Source of the DNA: Xylanimonas cellulosilytica
Lineage (GTDB): Bacteria; Actinomycetota; Actinomycetes; Actinomycetales; Actinomycetaceae
DNA length: 64,000 nucleotides
Direction: 5' to 3'
Assembly (NCBI GenBank): GCA_001072465.1
Contig: JVKM01000036.1
Location: 62,001-126,000 of the forward strand
Each line of letters begins with the position of its first letter. Position 1 is the first letter of the stretch. The translations under genes and the position numbers were made by a program. Shown here piece by piece: positions 9,893 through 17,546 of the stretch. The notes below the pieces were generated by a model. It saw only the letters and a program-made list of their open reading frames with translations. It was not told the origin of the DNA and ran no database searches.

Positions 9893-10675
9893 TTACTGCA
9901 CCGAGGACATCAGACACTCAACGAGCGTGGCGTGCACGTTGGGTGTGCCCAGGAGAATCGATCCCTTGTAGCGCACGTCGAGCGGAGTTCCGTCCAAGCG
10001 CGTCGCGAGCGCACCACACTCGGTGGCGATGAGCGTCGCTGCGGCGATGTCCCACGGAGAGACCCACATGTGGACGAATGCTCCAGCCCGGCCGACAGCA
10101 ACTTCCACACACTCGAGCGCTGCGGAGCCGTAGCGCCGATGGCCACGGCTGTCCTGAAGCGCGCGGGCAAGCCGAGGCAGCGCGAGGATCTCTTTGATGT
10201 CGGTGATGATGATGGCATCACGATACGTTGAGGCGTCCGTTGCCTGTCCGAGAGGGACCCCATCGACCCACGCTCCGTGGCCGCGAATCGCGTGATAGAT
10301 GTGGCCGCCGACCACGTCCGCGACCACGCCGAGGACCGGAATGCCGTCCTCGCATAAGGCCAAGGACACCGCATAATCGCGATGGGTTTCCACGTAGTTC
10401 ATCGTGCCGTCGATCGGATCGAGGACCCAGACGAGTCCGGCGAAAGAGTCAACGGCGTGCCCCTCCTCCCCCAGCAGTGGCAGGCCTGTCGTCGCGTGAA
10501 GGTGGGAGGCAATATCCGCTTCGATCGCCTTGTCTACGGCCGTCACGAGGTCGTTACGATTTGCTTTCGTGTGAATGTCAAGCTCGACGGGTGGGTGAAG
10601 CGCGATGTTCATCCCCCTGCGAACTGCCTCAATAGCTGCGTTGAGCAAGTGCTCCATATCGACGGTCATGCTCAC
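9893..10675 (-). CDS. Inositol monophosphatase family protein
   Basis: Mg-dependent phosphatase of the IMPase/FBPase/CysQ fold, 260 aa. The metal-binding motifs are LLGEEGH (Glu70/71), WVLDPIDGTMNY (Asp86, Asp89 and the DGT loop) and SPWDIAAATLI near residue 210. The substrate cannot be read from sequence: inositol phosphate, a sugar phosphate or histidinol phosphate are all possible. It is translationally coupled to the upstream antiporter gene (GTGA overlap, GGAGG four bases before the GTG), which suggests it dephosphorylates the imported phosphate ester. Confidence 0.9.
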   Translation of the reverse strand: MSMTVDMEHLLNAAIEAVRRGMNIALHPPVELDIHTKANRNDLVTAVDKAIEADIASHLHATTGLPLLGEEGHAVDSFAGLVWVLDPIDGTMNYVETHRDYAVSLALCEDGIPVLGVVADVVGGHIYHAIRGHGAWVDGVPLGQATDASTYRDAIIITDIKEILALPRLARALQDSRGHRRYGSAALECVEVAVGRAGAFVHMWVSPWDIAAATLIATECGALATRLDGTPLDVRYKGSILLGTPNVHATLVECLMSSVQ

Positions 10676-12087
10676 GATTCCTCCTTTGTTTCGCTGAATT
10701 CACGGTCAGCACGCAGGTTCCGCTCTTCAAAGAACGCGACCATGATCAGACAGGCGAGGCCAACCGCGGCGGATGCAAAGAGCACGGTGAACGTCGATGA
10801 CCAGCCGTGGAGATGCCATCCGAGGATCGTCACGCCGTCCTTGGTCGGGTCTGCGATGCGGCCAAGAAGAACCTTGGCCATCGAATCGCCGAAGACGTAA
10901 CCAAACGCTCGAGGTACTGCGTTGACGACCACGGTCGCGGTCTTCGGCGCAAAACCGATGACGCAGATACCAATCAAGGTCACGGGGCCGAAGATGAGGA
11001 AGCCGATCATGAAGAGGGCTCCGTAGACGACGGGAGCAGTCGTCGCATGCGCGTAGACGAAGAGTGGGATGACCACAGCGCCCATACCGATAGCGGCGCT
11101 GAGAGCACGCCGACCGCCCATCTTGTCGGAGAAGTATCCCCACAGAAGAGAGCCGGCGAGGCCGCCGAGTTCAAGCGCGATCGTCGTGTTGACCGCGAGG
11201 TAGTCGGAGAAACCGAGCTCCTGGCGTGTGTAGAGGACGTTCCAGTTGTCGATACCGATACGCACGCAGTACGCAGCCACATTAGCGATGCACAGGAACC
11301 AGACGGCCGGGTTCTTGACAACGTAGTCAAGCAGGATCCGTCCCTTGGATACGGAGCTCGTGACCGCGTCCGCCTTCGACTCGGGTTCACCGAAGATCGC
11401 CTCGGGGGTGCTCCAGCCGTGCTCCTTGGGATCGTCCTTGCCGAAGAACCAGCCCCATATGCCGATCGGAATGCAGATGACGGCGGGGACGATGAACATG
11501 CCGATGACGGATCCGTTGAACAGCGTGTTCGCGCCCCAGAGAGCCAGAACGCCCGCCACCATCGCGCCAATGTTGTGCGAGGCATTCCACCAGCCGATGA
11601 AACGACCACGCAGGGCACGAGGAGTCCACCGGTTCATCGTCGAGTTGCAACAGGGGCCGCCGGGAGCCTGGAAGAGGCCGTTGAGCGACCACAGGAGAAT
11701 CATCCAGCCGTAAGGGCTGTGGAACCATGCGAGCACGAGGCCGATCAGGATCGAGGTGACACCCGAGGCGAGCAGCAGTGCGGAGATGACCTTCTTGGTG
11801 TTCTTGCCGTCGATGAAGAAGCCGAGAATGAGCCCGCCGAAGCCGTAGGTCAGCGAGAAGGCGAAGCCGATGGTGCCGAGCTGAGTCGTCGTCAAGCCAA
11901 CCTGTTCGACGAGGAATGGCTGCGCGGACTTGAAGTTCGTGCGCAGCAGGTAGAAGCCGCCATAGACGATGACGAGCACGGCGTACGTCTTAAGGAACTC
12001 CATGAGCCACTTCTTACGTTGCTGCTCGAGCGTCAGGGACGTGGGCGGAGACGTACGAATATCGAAAATGCGGGATAGATGCGTCAT
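10672..12087 (-). CDS. Organophosphate:phosphate antiporter, UhpT/GlpT family (MFS)
   Basis: 470-aa, twelve-helix transporter of the OPA branch of the major facilitator superfamily, which exchanges sugar phosphates for inorganic phosphate. The sequence follows hexose-6-phosphate transporters closely: QQRKKWLMEFLKTYAVLV at the N-terminus, FYLLRTNFKSAQ, FFIDGKNTKKV, GLFQAPGGPC, and a central cytoplasmic KDDPKEHGWSTPEAIFGE segment. The start at 12087 has GGAGAGA eight bases upstream; a longer frame to 12192 runs through the promoter and is rejected. The strong promoter with an embedded LacI-type operator, and coupling to an IMPase-family phosphatase, suggest an inducible phosphate-ester uptake module. 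Confidence 0.9.
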   Translation of the reverse strand: MTHLSRIFDIRTSPPTSLTLEQQRKKWLMEFLKTYAVLVIVYGGFYLLRTNFKSAQPFLVEQVGLTTTQLGTIGFAFSLTYGFGGLILGFFIDGKNTKKVISALLLASGVTSILIGLVLAWFHSPYGWMILLWSLNGLFQAPGGPCCNSTMNRWTPRALRGRFIGWWNASHNIGAMVAGVLALWGANTLFNGSVIGMFIVPAVICIPIGIWGWFFGKDDPKEHGWSTPEAIFGEPESKADAVTSSVSKGRILLDYVVKNPAVWFLCIANVAAYCVRIGIDNWNVLYTRQELGFSDYLAVNTTIALELGGLAGSLLWGYFSDKMGGRRALSAAIGMGAVVIPLFVYAHATTAPVVYGALFMIGFLIFGPVTLIGICVIGFAPKTATVVVNAVPRAFGYVFGDSMAKVLLGRIADPTKDGVTILGWHLHGWSSTFTVLFASAAVGLACLIMVAFFEERNLRADREFSETKEES

Positions 12088-12156
12088 TGCTGTCTCTCCA
12101 GTGTTGTCGGTGTACGCGGGTGATGATGGCGGCGGTGCCATCGGCGTAACGCCACC

Positions 12157-12185
12157 AGAATACAAACGCTTACATTCAGTGTCAA
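12157..12185 (-). promoter_or_regulatory. Promoter of the antiporter operon with LacI-type operator
   Basis: On the minus strand a consensus TTGACA (12185-12180), a 17-base spacer and TATTCT (12162-12157) form a strong promoter. The spacer contains TGTAAGCGTTTGTA (12174-12161), a match to the LacI/CcpA-family operator consensus TGWAANCGNTNWCA at 12 of 14 positions and centred on CG. Bound repressor would block RNA polymerase. The LacI gene at 8806 is the obvious candidate. Confidence 0.82.
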
Positions 12186-12336
12186 GACTCACTTGCCCAT
12201 GAAACTTGTCGGTTATGAACTGGTGTCAAGCGGTGCCATGTACAGGCATTTAGGCGATATTGAGGGTGGTGCATATCGAATACTGCTCATCCTGCTCGTC
12301 TGCGATGTGGACCTGCGGTCGCGCGGTCACACAACA

Positions 12337-12374
12337 TACCCGGTAGGGGTATTGCACTATACCCCTACCGGGTA
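12337..12374. promoter_or_regulatory. Perfect 16-bp inverted repeat, CsoR/RcnR-like double operator
   Basis: TACCCGGTAGGGGTAT (12337-12352) and its exact reverse complement (12359-12374) are separated by six bases. Each arm also has TACCC-N5-GGGTA symmetry, the G-tract/C-tract form bound by CsoR-family repressors (CsoR, RicR, CstR). It lies 118 bases upstream of the DUF2249 gene. No U-tract follows, so it is not a rho-independent terminator. No CsoR-family gene lies in the window. Confidence 0.65.
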
Positions 12375-12417
12375 CCTCGTCTTTGATGGCAATACGCTGC
12401 CCCGTTGATAGTGCAAT
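12351..12417. repeat. Second inverted repeat ATTGCACTAT / ATAGTGCAAT
   Basis: ATTGCACTAT (12351-12360) lies in the centre of the CsoR-like repeat and its exact reverse complement ATAGTGCAAT is at 12408-12417, 47 bases on. The arms could hold a looped operator or a longer RNA structure. The 12088-12491 gap holds these repeats and the antiporter promoter, and no supportable gene. Confidence 0.5.
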
Positions 12418-12491
12418 GAAAGGGGCAAACCCGGTAAAATTCGATGAGCGCCGACGGCGCCTCAGATACTTCCCTATAGAAAGGCCACACC

Positions 12492-12788
12492 ATGACGATC
12501 GAACAGCTCCCCCACCCCGAGGTCCGCGGTGGTGGTTGTGGCTGCGGCGAACACGATGTTGCCGAGCCGACCATTGATGCGACCGCTATCCCCCACCGTC
12601 TGCGCCATGCGGCTGTCCTCGGCGCTGCCCAGTCGATGAACGCTGGTGAAGCCTTCATCATTCGCGCTCCCCACCTGCCTCGTCCGCTGCTTGCTCAGAT
12701 TGCACAGCTGCCCGGCGAGTGGACCTTCGAGGTCATCGTCGACGGCCCCGAATTCTGGGACGTGCGAACGACTCGCCTCGCTCTCTGA
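12492..12788 (+). CDS. DUF2249 domain protein
   Basis: 98-aa soluble protein. A Gly/Cys-rich N-terminal segment, GGGCGCGEHD (residues 13-22), could bind metal or a persulfide. It precedes a DUF2249 domain (about 29-96: IPHRLRHAAVLGAAQSMNAGEAFIIRAPHLPRPLLAQI...FEVIVDGPEFWDV), a small TusA-like fold often found with hemerythrin-like or nitrosative-stress proteins. The biochemical role is not established. GAAAGG lies eight to ten bases before the ATG; TAAAAT (12435-12440) is a candidate -10. The CsoR-like operator upstream suggests induction by copper, sulfide/persulfide or a related thiophilic signal. It appears to be a single-gene transcript ending at 12802-12828. Confidence 0.8.
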   Translation: MTIEQLPHPEVRGGGCGCGEHDVAEPTIDATAIPHRLRHAAVLGAAQSMNAGEAFIIRAPHLPRPLLAQIAQLPGEWTFEVIVDGPEFWDVRTTRLAL

Positions 12789-12801
12789 CACAGGCGATAA
12801 A

Positions 12802-12828
12802 GGGGCAGGATCGGCATGATCCTGCCCC
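12802..12828 (+). terminator. Hairpin after the DUF2249 gene
   Basis: GGGGCAGGATC and GATCCTGCCCC form an 11-bp perfect stem around a five-base loop, 14 bases after the stop codon. No clear U-tract follows, so termination may be less efficient or assisted. Confidence 0.7.
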
Positions 12829-12897
12829 GACTCATATGCCTAAGTCCCTTCGAGACAACCGTCCTGGTCGGCTGCACCTGCACTTGCCGCCGGCATT

Positions 12898-12940
12898 GAA
12901 GAAAAAGTGGGGCCGACTCCAACATGAGAGTCGGCCCCAC
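12898..12940 (-). terminator. Rho-independent terminator of the aro-efp-nusB operon
   Basis: A 13-bp perfect stem GTGGGGCCGACTC (12907-12919 with 12928-12940) closes an eight-base loop and, read on the minus strand, is followed by CTTTTTCTTC. It lies about 20 bases after the nusB stop. The 12829-12960 gap holds nothing else. Confidence 0.92.
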
Positions 12941-12960
12941 CAGGCATGTAGAGCGAGCGC

Positions 12961-13581
12961 TCAGTACTCCTCGAGGAGTTCGTCGAGCTCGTCTTCGACG
13001 CTGCCTCCATCCAGAGGCTTGGCCCCAGCAGGCAGAGCGCGCACGGGCGCTTCCTGTGCGGGCAGCTCATTGTCAGACGAGGACTCGGCCTCATCGGAAA
13101 CGTGCGCTTCGTCTTCCTCGGAGCTGCGACGTGACCATGCGGGGGACGCAAGGTCCTTGCGGATCGCGTCGAGAACCGCGTTTACGAACGACGGCGACGT
13201 GTCGGTCGAGATCGAGCGAACGATCGAGATGGCCTCGTCGATGACGATGATCGGCGACACCTCGTCGTTCTCGAGCATCTCCCATACCGCGACGCGCATG
13301 ACCGCAAGGTCGACGGCGGCGATTCGATCCAGGCCGGGCACGCGAGCGTGCGCCGAGATCAACGAGTCGATGCGGCGCAAATTGTCCGCCACACCGGCGA
13401 TGATCTGGATCGAGAACTCCGGGAGCGGAGTCTGAGCCGCGGTGATGACGCGGCGCTCGCGCAGGAGGTCTCGCAGCACGTCGGGGTTAGACCCCATACC
13501 GCGCTGGTCGGCCTCGTAGACAACGTCGGCCGCGCGCTTGCGGGCCTTGGTGCGCGAGGTGAAGCGGTGCTGCTTCGACAT
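12961..13581 (-). CDS. nusB: Transcription antitermination factor NusB
   Basis: RNA-binding partner of NusE (S10) in rRNA antitermination. The 206-aa protein has the NusB fold from SRTKARKRAADVVYEADQRG to FVNAVLDAIRKDL (residues 8-142), including the conserved PIIVIDEAISIV helix. About 60 residues beyond the fold are unusually acidic and disordered-looking (SSEEDEAH...EDELDELLEEY), an extension seen in some actinobacterial NusB proteins. The start codon overlaps the efp stop (TAATG). Confidence 0.95.
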   Translation of the reverse strand: MSKQHRFTSRTKARKRAADVVYEADQRGMGSNPDVLRDLLRERRVITAAQTPLPEFSIQIIAGVADNLRRIDSLISAHARVPGLDRIAAVDLAVMRVAVWEMLENDEVSPIIVIDEAISIVRSISTDTSPSFVNAVLDAIRKDLASPAWSRRSSEEDEAHVSDEAESSSDNELPAQEAPVRALPAGAKPLDGGSVEDELDELLEEY

Positions 13582-14144
13582 TACTCGGTCACGCGACCCG
13601 AGTACGAGCCGTCACGGGTGTCAACCTTGACGCGGGTGCCTTCCTCCATGAAGAGGGGAACCTGGATCTCGTAGCCGGTCTCGAGGGTCGCGGGCTTGGT
13701 GCCGGCGGAAGAACGGTCGCCCTGGAGGCCGGGCTCCGTGTGCGTGATCGTCAGAACGACGGTGGCGGGCAGCTCGACGAACAGGACGGTGCCATCGTGC
13801 TGGGAGACGATAACGTTCTGGTTCTCCACCATGAAGTTGCGGGCGTCGCCCACGGTCTCGGCGGGAACGTTGATCTGCTCGTAGGTGGACTGATCCATGA
13901 AGACGTAGTCGGTGCCGTCCTGGTACAGGTACGTCATGTCGCGACGGTCGACGGTCGCGGTCTCGATCTTCAGGCCCGCGTTGAAGGTCTTGTCGACGGT
14001 CTTGCCGGACAGGACGTTCTTGATCTTGGTGCGCACGAAGGCCGGACCCTTGCCGGGCTTGACGTGCTGGAATTCGACAACCTGCCAGAGCTGGCCGTCG
14101 ATCACCATAACCAGGCCGTTCTTCAGATCATTGGTCGTTGCCAC
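13581..14144 (-). CDS. efp: Translation elongation factor P
   Basis: Relieves ribosome stalling at polyproline. The 187-aa protein has the three-domain layout, with the N-terminal KOW-like domain carrying the tip loop [15 protein letters not shown] (Lys at residue 32) and a C-terminal domain ending YSGRV. The PGKGP loop is the actinobacterial variant, reported to work without lysine modification; no epmA or epmB is nearby. The start is GTG with GAGGT upstream. It is coupled to nusB by a one-base overlap. Confidence 0.97.
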   Translation of the reverse strand: MATTNDLKNGLVMVIDGQLWQVVEFQHVKPGKGPAFVRTKIKNVLSGKTVDKTFNAGLKIETATVDRRDMTYLYQDGTDYVFMDQSTYEQINVPAETVGDARNFMVENQNVIVSQHDGTVLFVELPATVVLTITHTEPGLQGDRSSAGTKPATLETGYEIQVPLFMEEGTRVKVDTRDGSYSGRVTE

Positions 14145-14168
14145 AGGGGTACCTCACTTGAGAAGGAA

Positions 14169-14693
14169 TCAGTAATCAGGGGTCAGTTTACACGCGCGCG
14201 CGACCAAATCCGCGACTTCTTGCGGGGTGCGGTCACTCGTATCCACTGTTGTGTCGGCCACGGCGGCATACGCCTCGCGCGCTTGTTTCATGAGCTGGGT
14301 CAGTACGGCGCGTGGTGCACCCAGGCCGACTGAGCGCGGAGCGCCAAGGCCTTCTCGGCGTGATACCGCGGAAAGATCGGCGCTGAGCTCGATGACGAAC
14401 GCGCCGTTTGCGCGCGCCCGCTCGATCGACGAGGCAGTGGCTGGGTCGAGCGGCTGAGAGGCACCAAGCGTGACAATGCCCTCGTCGATGCTGAGGAGAC
14501 GCTCGGCTTCCTCACGTGCTGTGGTGGCCAGGCGCGGATCGCGTCCGACCACGAGGGTGCGCATCGACGCACCCAGGCGTGCCTCGACGGCCTCGTCGAC
14601 CTCGTACAGCGGCAATTCGTGACGGCGGGAGAGCTCGCGTCCAACGGTGGTTTTTCCGGAGCCGGTCACTCCGATCAACACGATGAGGCTCAT
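14169..14693 (-). CDS. Degenerate shikimate kinase paralogue
   Basis: 174-aa P-loop protein that aligns with AroK but has lost substrate-binding features. The Walker A GVTGSGKTT (8-16) is intact. The shikimate-binding DTD becomes EVD (31-33), the glycine-rich GGG becomes GAS (77-79), and the lid RPLL region is replaced by a tandem GLGAPR-S/A-V repeat (about 114-130). An Arg at 60 matches the conserved one. It occupies the place between aroB and efp, coupled to aroB by ATGA. It is therefore likely an NMP-kinase-like ATPase of another specificity or a regulatory paralogue, although automatic annotation may call it shikimate kinase. Confidence 0.75.
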   Translation of the reverse strand: MSLIVLIGVTGSGKTTVGRELSRRHELPLYEVDEAVEARLGASMRTLVVGRDPRLATTAREEAERLLSIDEGIVTLGASQPLDPATASSIERARANGAFVIELSADLSAVSRREGLGAPRSVGLGAPRAVLTQLMKQAREAYAAVADTTVDTSDRTPQEVADLVARACKLTPDY

Positions 14694-15772
14694 GCGCGAA
14701 TGCCGATCTGAGACGCGGGGGCCTGCAGCTCCTGCGGATCGACGGAGACCGTCCCGGGATTTGCGATGCCGTCGAGGAGGACGAAACGCAGGATTCCGCG
14801 TCGTACCTTCTTATCGGAGAGCATGATGTGGGTGAGCTCGTCGAGAGTGCTTCCCTCGTAGCGAGTCGGCAGCCCGACGCGTGAGAAAAGCTGGTCGTGC
14901 CGAGAAACATCGTCAGCACTGAGCAGCCCGCGGGCCTGAGCCAGGCGCGCCGCGAAGCAGCAGCCGACGGCCACCGCATCGCCGTGGCGCCAGGTGTAGT
15001 CGTTCGCGCGCTCGATGGCGTGCGCGAGGGTATGTCCGTAGTTGAGGATTTCGCGCAGGCCGCCCTCAGTCAGGTCGGCGGACACGACGCGGGCCTTGAC
15101 TGCGATCGCGCGGGTGGTGATCTCCGCAAGCTGCGGGCTGTTTGACCGCAGAAGCTCGCTCGGTTCCGTCTCCTCGACGATACGCAGGATCTCCGGGTCG
15201 GCGATGAAACCGCACTTAATGACCTCGGCTGCACCGGCCGCCAGATCGGGCGCGGGCAGGCTCTCGAGGAGATCCATATCGGCAACCACGGAGGTTGCCG
15301 GATAGAAGGAACCGACGAGGTTCTTCCCAACGGACGTGTTGATACCCGTCTTACCGCCAACGGCCGCGTCAACCATGGCGAGGAGCGTCGTCGGAACATT
15401 GATGAGCGTGATGCCCCTCAGCCACGTTGCGGCGACGAAACCGGCCATGTCGGTGGTCGCTCCCCCTCCCATGGCGATGATCGCATCTTTACGTCCGAGC
15501 TGGAGACGACCGCACTCGTCCCACAGGGAGGCAACCACCTCGATCGACTTGCCGGCCTCGGCATCGGGGTGGTCGGCAGTCGAGGCCTCGATGCCCTGTT
15601 CACGCAGGTATTGCGCCAGGGCCTCGGCTCGGCTAGCGAGAGGACGCGCGTGAATGATGAGCACCTTCGTCGCGGCCTCGTCGAGGGCCTCGTGGATCGG
15701 CTCGAAACCAAGCCCGTGTCCGACCGCAATAGTCGAGGGGTGTTCTCCGGTGACACGGATAATCGTGCTCAT
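14690..15772 (-). CDS. aroB: 3-dehydroquinate synthase
   Basis: NAD-dependent enzyme that closes DAHP to 3-dehydroquinate, second step of the shikimate pathway. The 360-aa protein shows the nucleotide motif MGGGATTDMAGFVAATWLRGI, the metal and substrate motif KTGINT...KNLVGSFYP, EVIKCGFIAD, and the metal-binding LNYGHTLAHAIE and HGDAVAVG segments. It overlaps aroK upstream by four bases and the kinase paralogue downstream by four. Confidence 0.97.
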   Translation of the reverse strand: MSTIIRVTGEHPSTIAVGHGLGFEPIHEALDEAATKVLIIHARPLASRAEALAQYLREQGIEASTADHPDAEAGKSIEVVASLWDECGRLQLGRKDAIIAMGGGATTDMAGFVAATWLRGITLINVPTTLLAMVDAAVGGKTGINTSVGKNLVGSFYPATSVVADMDLLESLPAPDLAAGAAEVIKCGFIADPEILRIVEETEPSELLRSNSPQLAEITTRAIAVKARVVSADLTEGGLREILNYGHTLAHAIERANDYTWRHGDAVAVGCCFAARLAQARGLLSADDVSRHDQLFSRVGLPTRYEGSTLDELTHIMLSDKKVRRGILRFVLLDGIANPGTVSVDPQELQAPASQIGIRA

Positions 15773-16278
15773 GCATGCTCCAACTGCTGGGCGATGGCGG
15801 TGACGACGTCGTCGACGGGACCGGGCCCTGACTCGACGACGATGGTGGCGACGGATTGGTAGTGAGGCTCGCGCTCGGTGCGCAGGCGCGCGAGCGTCCC
15901 GGACGGGTCCTTCGCAAGCAGCGGCCGATGCGTCTTCGAGGCGGTACGACGAACGAGCTCCTCGTGGGGAGCGTCAATGTAGACGACCGTGTGCCCGGAT
16001 AGGAGCTCCCGAACGGCGGGAGTCGCTGCCGCTCCCCCGCCCAACGAGACGACGGCCTCGTGCGTGAGAGCCTCGGCGACGGCTTCGGTCTCCATCACGC
16101 GAAAAGCTGCTTCTCCGTCGGTGGCGAAAATGTCAGCGATCGGACGGCCTTCGCGCTCAACGACGAGGGCATCTGTGTCGATGTGGTCAACGCCCAACCG
16201 CTCGGCAAGCAGGCGCCCAACCTTAGACTTGCCCGCGCCGGGCAGACCCACAAGAACGATGGGGCCTTGAGCACTCAT
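15769..16278 (-). CDS. aroK: Shikimate kinase
   Basis: Phosphorylates shikimate. All key elements are present in 169 aa: Walker A GLPGAGKSK (11-19), the shikimate-binding DTD (34-36), Arg60 in AAFR, the GGG loop (80-82) and the lid HRPLL with Arg118. This is the functional kinase of the cluster, in contrast to the paralogue at 14169-14693. It overlaps aroC by four bases. Confidence 0.97.
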   Translation of the reverse strand: MSAQGPIVLVGLPGAGKSKVGRLLAERLGVDHIDTDALVVEREGRPIADIFATDGEAAFRVMETEAVAEALTHEAVVSLGGGAAATPAVRELLSGHTVVYIDAPHEELVRRTASKTHRPLLAKDPSGTLARLRTEREPHYQSVATIVVESGPGPVDDVVTAIAQQLEHA

Positions 16279-17486
16279 GCGCGTTCCCCCACCACCGCGA
16301 GGTACGCCTCGAGATTCCTGCGCATCTCGCCAACAGATCGGCCACCAGCGTGATCCGACAGGGCATCCGCGAGCACGAGGGCCACCTCGGCCTCGGCGAT
16401 GACTGCGCCGGGCACGACCTGGCAGGTGTCGGAGCGCTGGTGCAAGCCCACCGCTTCCTCACCCGTTGCCAGGTCGACGCTGCGCAAGGCGTGCGGAACG
16501 GTCGAGATCGGCTTGAAAGCGGCGCGCGCGACGATCGGCGCGCCGTTGGACGTCCCCCCTTCGATGCCTCCGGCGTGGTTGGAGGCGCGGGTCAGGTGCC
16601 CATCGTCGCCCCGTACGATCTCGTCGTGGGCCGATGAGCCGAGCAGCGCTGCCTGAGCGAAACCGTCTCCGATTTCGACGCCCTTGACGGACTGGATCGA
16701 CATGAGCGCGGCGGCCAAGCGCGCATCGAGGCGCTCGCGCGCGGTCACGTGTGTGCCCAGGCCGACGGGAACGTCGTATGCGATCACTTCGGCGACGCCG
16801 CCGATCGTGTCACCCGCCTGCTTGGCAGCATCAACCGCCGCCTCGAAGCGCGCGTTATCCTCCGGATCGAGTGTGCGCATCGAGGCCTCGCACAGTGCCG
16901 CCTCGTCGGCGGGAGTAGGCGTCGACGAGGCCGTGGCGCGCTCGGCCCCAACGGAGACGACGTGGGACACGAGACGAACGCCGGCGACCTGCTCCAGGAG
17001 AGCTTCGGCGAGCACACCGAGTGCAACGCGCGCGGCAGTTTCGCGGGCACTCGCGCGCTCAAGGACGGGGCGAGCCTCGGACAGGTCGTAGGACAGCATG
17101 CCGGGCAGGTCCGCGTGACCGGGACGGGGCCTCGTCAACGGTCGATTACGAGCGATTTCGCGTTCGTCTCCCGTTCCCGCGTCGATGAGAAGCTCCGACG
17201 GATCGACCGGATCGGCACTCATCACCGTCTCCCACTTGGGCCACTCAGAGTTGCCAATGCGAATAGCCACCGGGGCGCCGGTTGTCACGCCGTGACGCAC
17301 GCCAGCCAGGATCGATACCTCGTCGGCCTCAAACTTCTGCCGAGCGCCGCGACCGTAGCCGAGGCGACGACGCGCGAGGCCACGGCGCAGGTCCTCCGTC
17401 GTCACATGCAACCCGGAGGGCAGTCCCTCGATCGTTGCGAGCAGTGCGGGTCCGTGCGATTCACCGGCGGTCATCCATCTCAGCAT
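16275..17486 (-). CDS. aroC: Chorismate synthase
   Basis: FMN-dependent final step to chorismate. The 403-aa protein begins MLRWMTAGESHGPALL (family signature 1), contains the GYGRGARQ and RPRPGHADLPG segments, and near the C-terminus GGIEGGTSNGAPIV and the RSDTCQVVPGAVIAEAEVALVLADA signature. It heads the aro-efp-nusB run. A GGAGG motif sits only one base from the ATG, too close for a normal ribosome-binding site; the start is set by the family N-terminus. Confidence 0.97.
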   Translation of the reverse strand: MLRWMTAGESHGPALLATIEGLPSGLHVTTEDLRRGLARRRLGYGRGARQKFEADEVSILAGVRHGVTTGAPVAIRIGNSEWPKWETVMSADPVDPSELLIDAGTGDEREIARNRPLTRPRPGHADLPGMLSYDLSEARPVLERASARETAARVALGVLAEALLEQVAGVRLVSHVVSVGAERATASSTPTPADEAALCEASMRTLDPEDNARFEAAVDAAKQAGDTIGGVAEVIAYDVPVGLGTHVTARERLDARLAAALMSIQSVKGVEIGDGFAQAALLGSSAHDEIVRGDDGHLTRASNHAGGIEGGTSNGAPIVARAAFKPISTVPHALRSVDLATGEEAVGLHQRSDTCQVVPGAVIAEAEVALVLADALSDHAGGRSVGEMRRNLEAYLAVVGERA

Positions 17487-17546
17487 GCCTCCCAGTGTCC
17501 CACAAGCGACAAGTCTTGTGCGAAAGGGCTCTCACGAGCTGAACGG

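Noticed and set aside
12337-12374. Reading the 16-bp inverted repeat as a transcription terminator
   Set aside because: No T-run on either side and no gene ending nearby on either strand; internal TACCC-N5-GGGTA symmetry fits an operator better.
12193-12408. 71-codon frame in the gap before the DUF2249 gene
   Set aside because: It reads straight through both inverted repeats, has no Shine-Dalgarno sequence and no family resemblance; the gap is regulatory.
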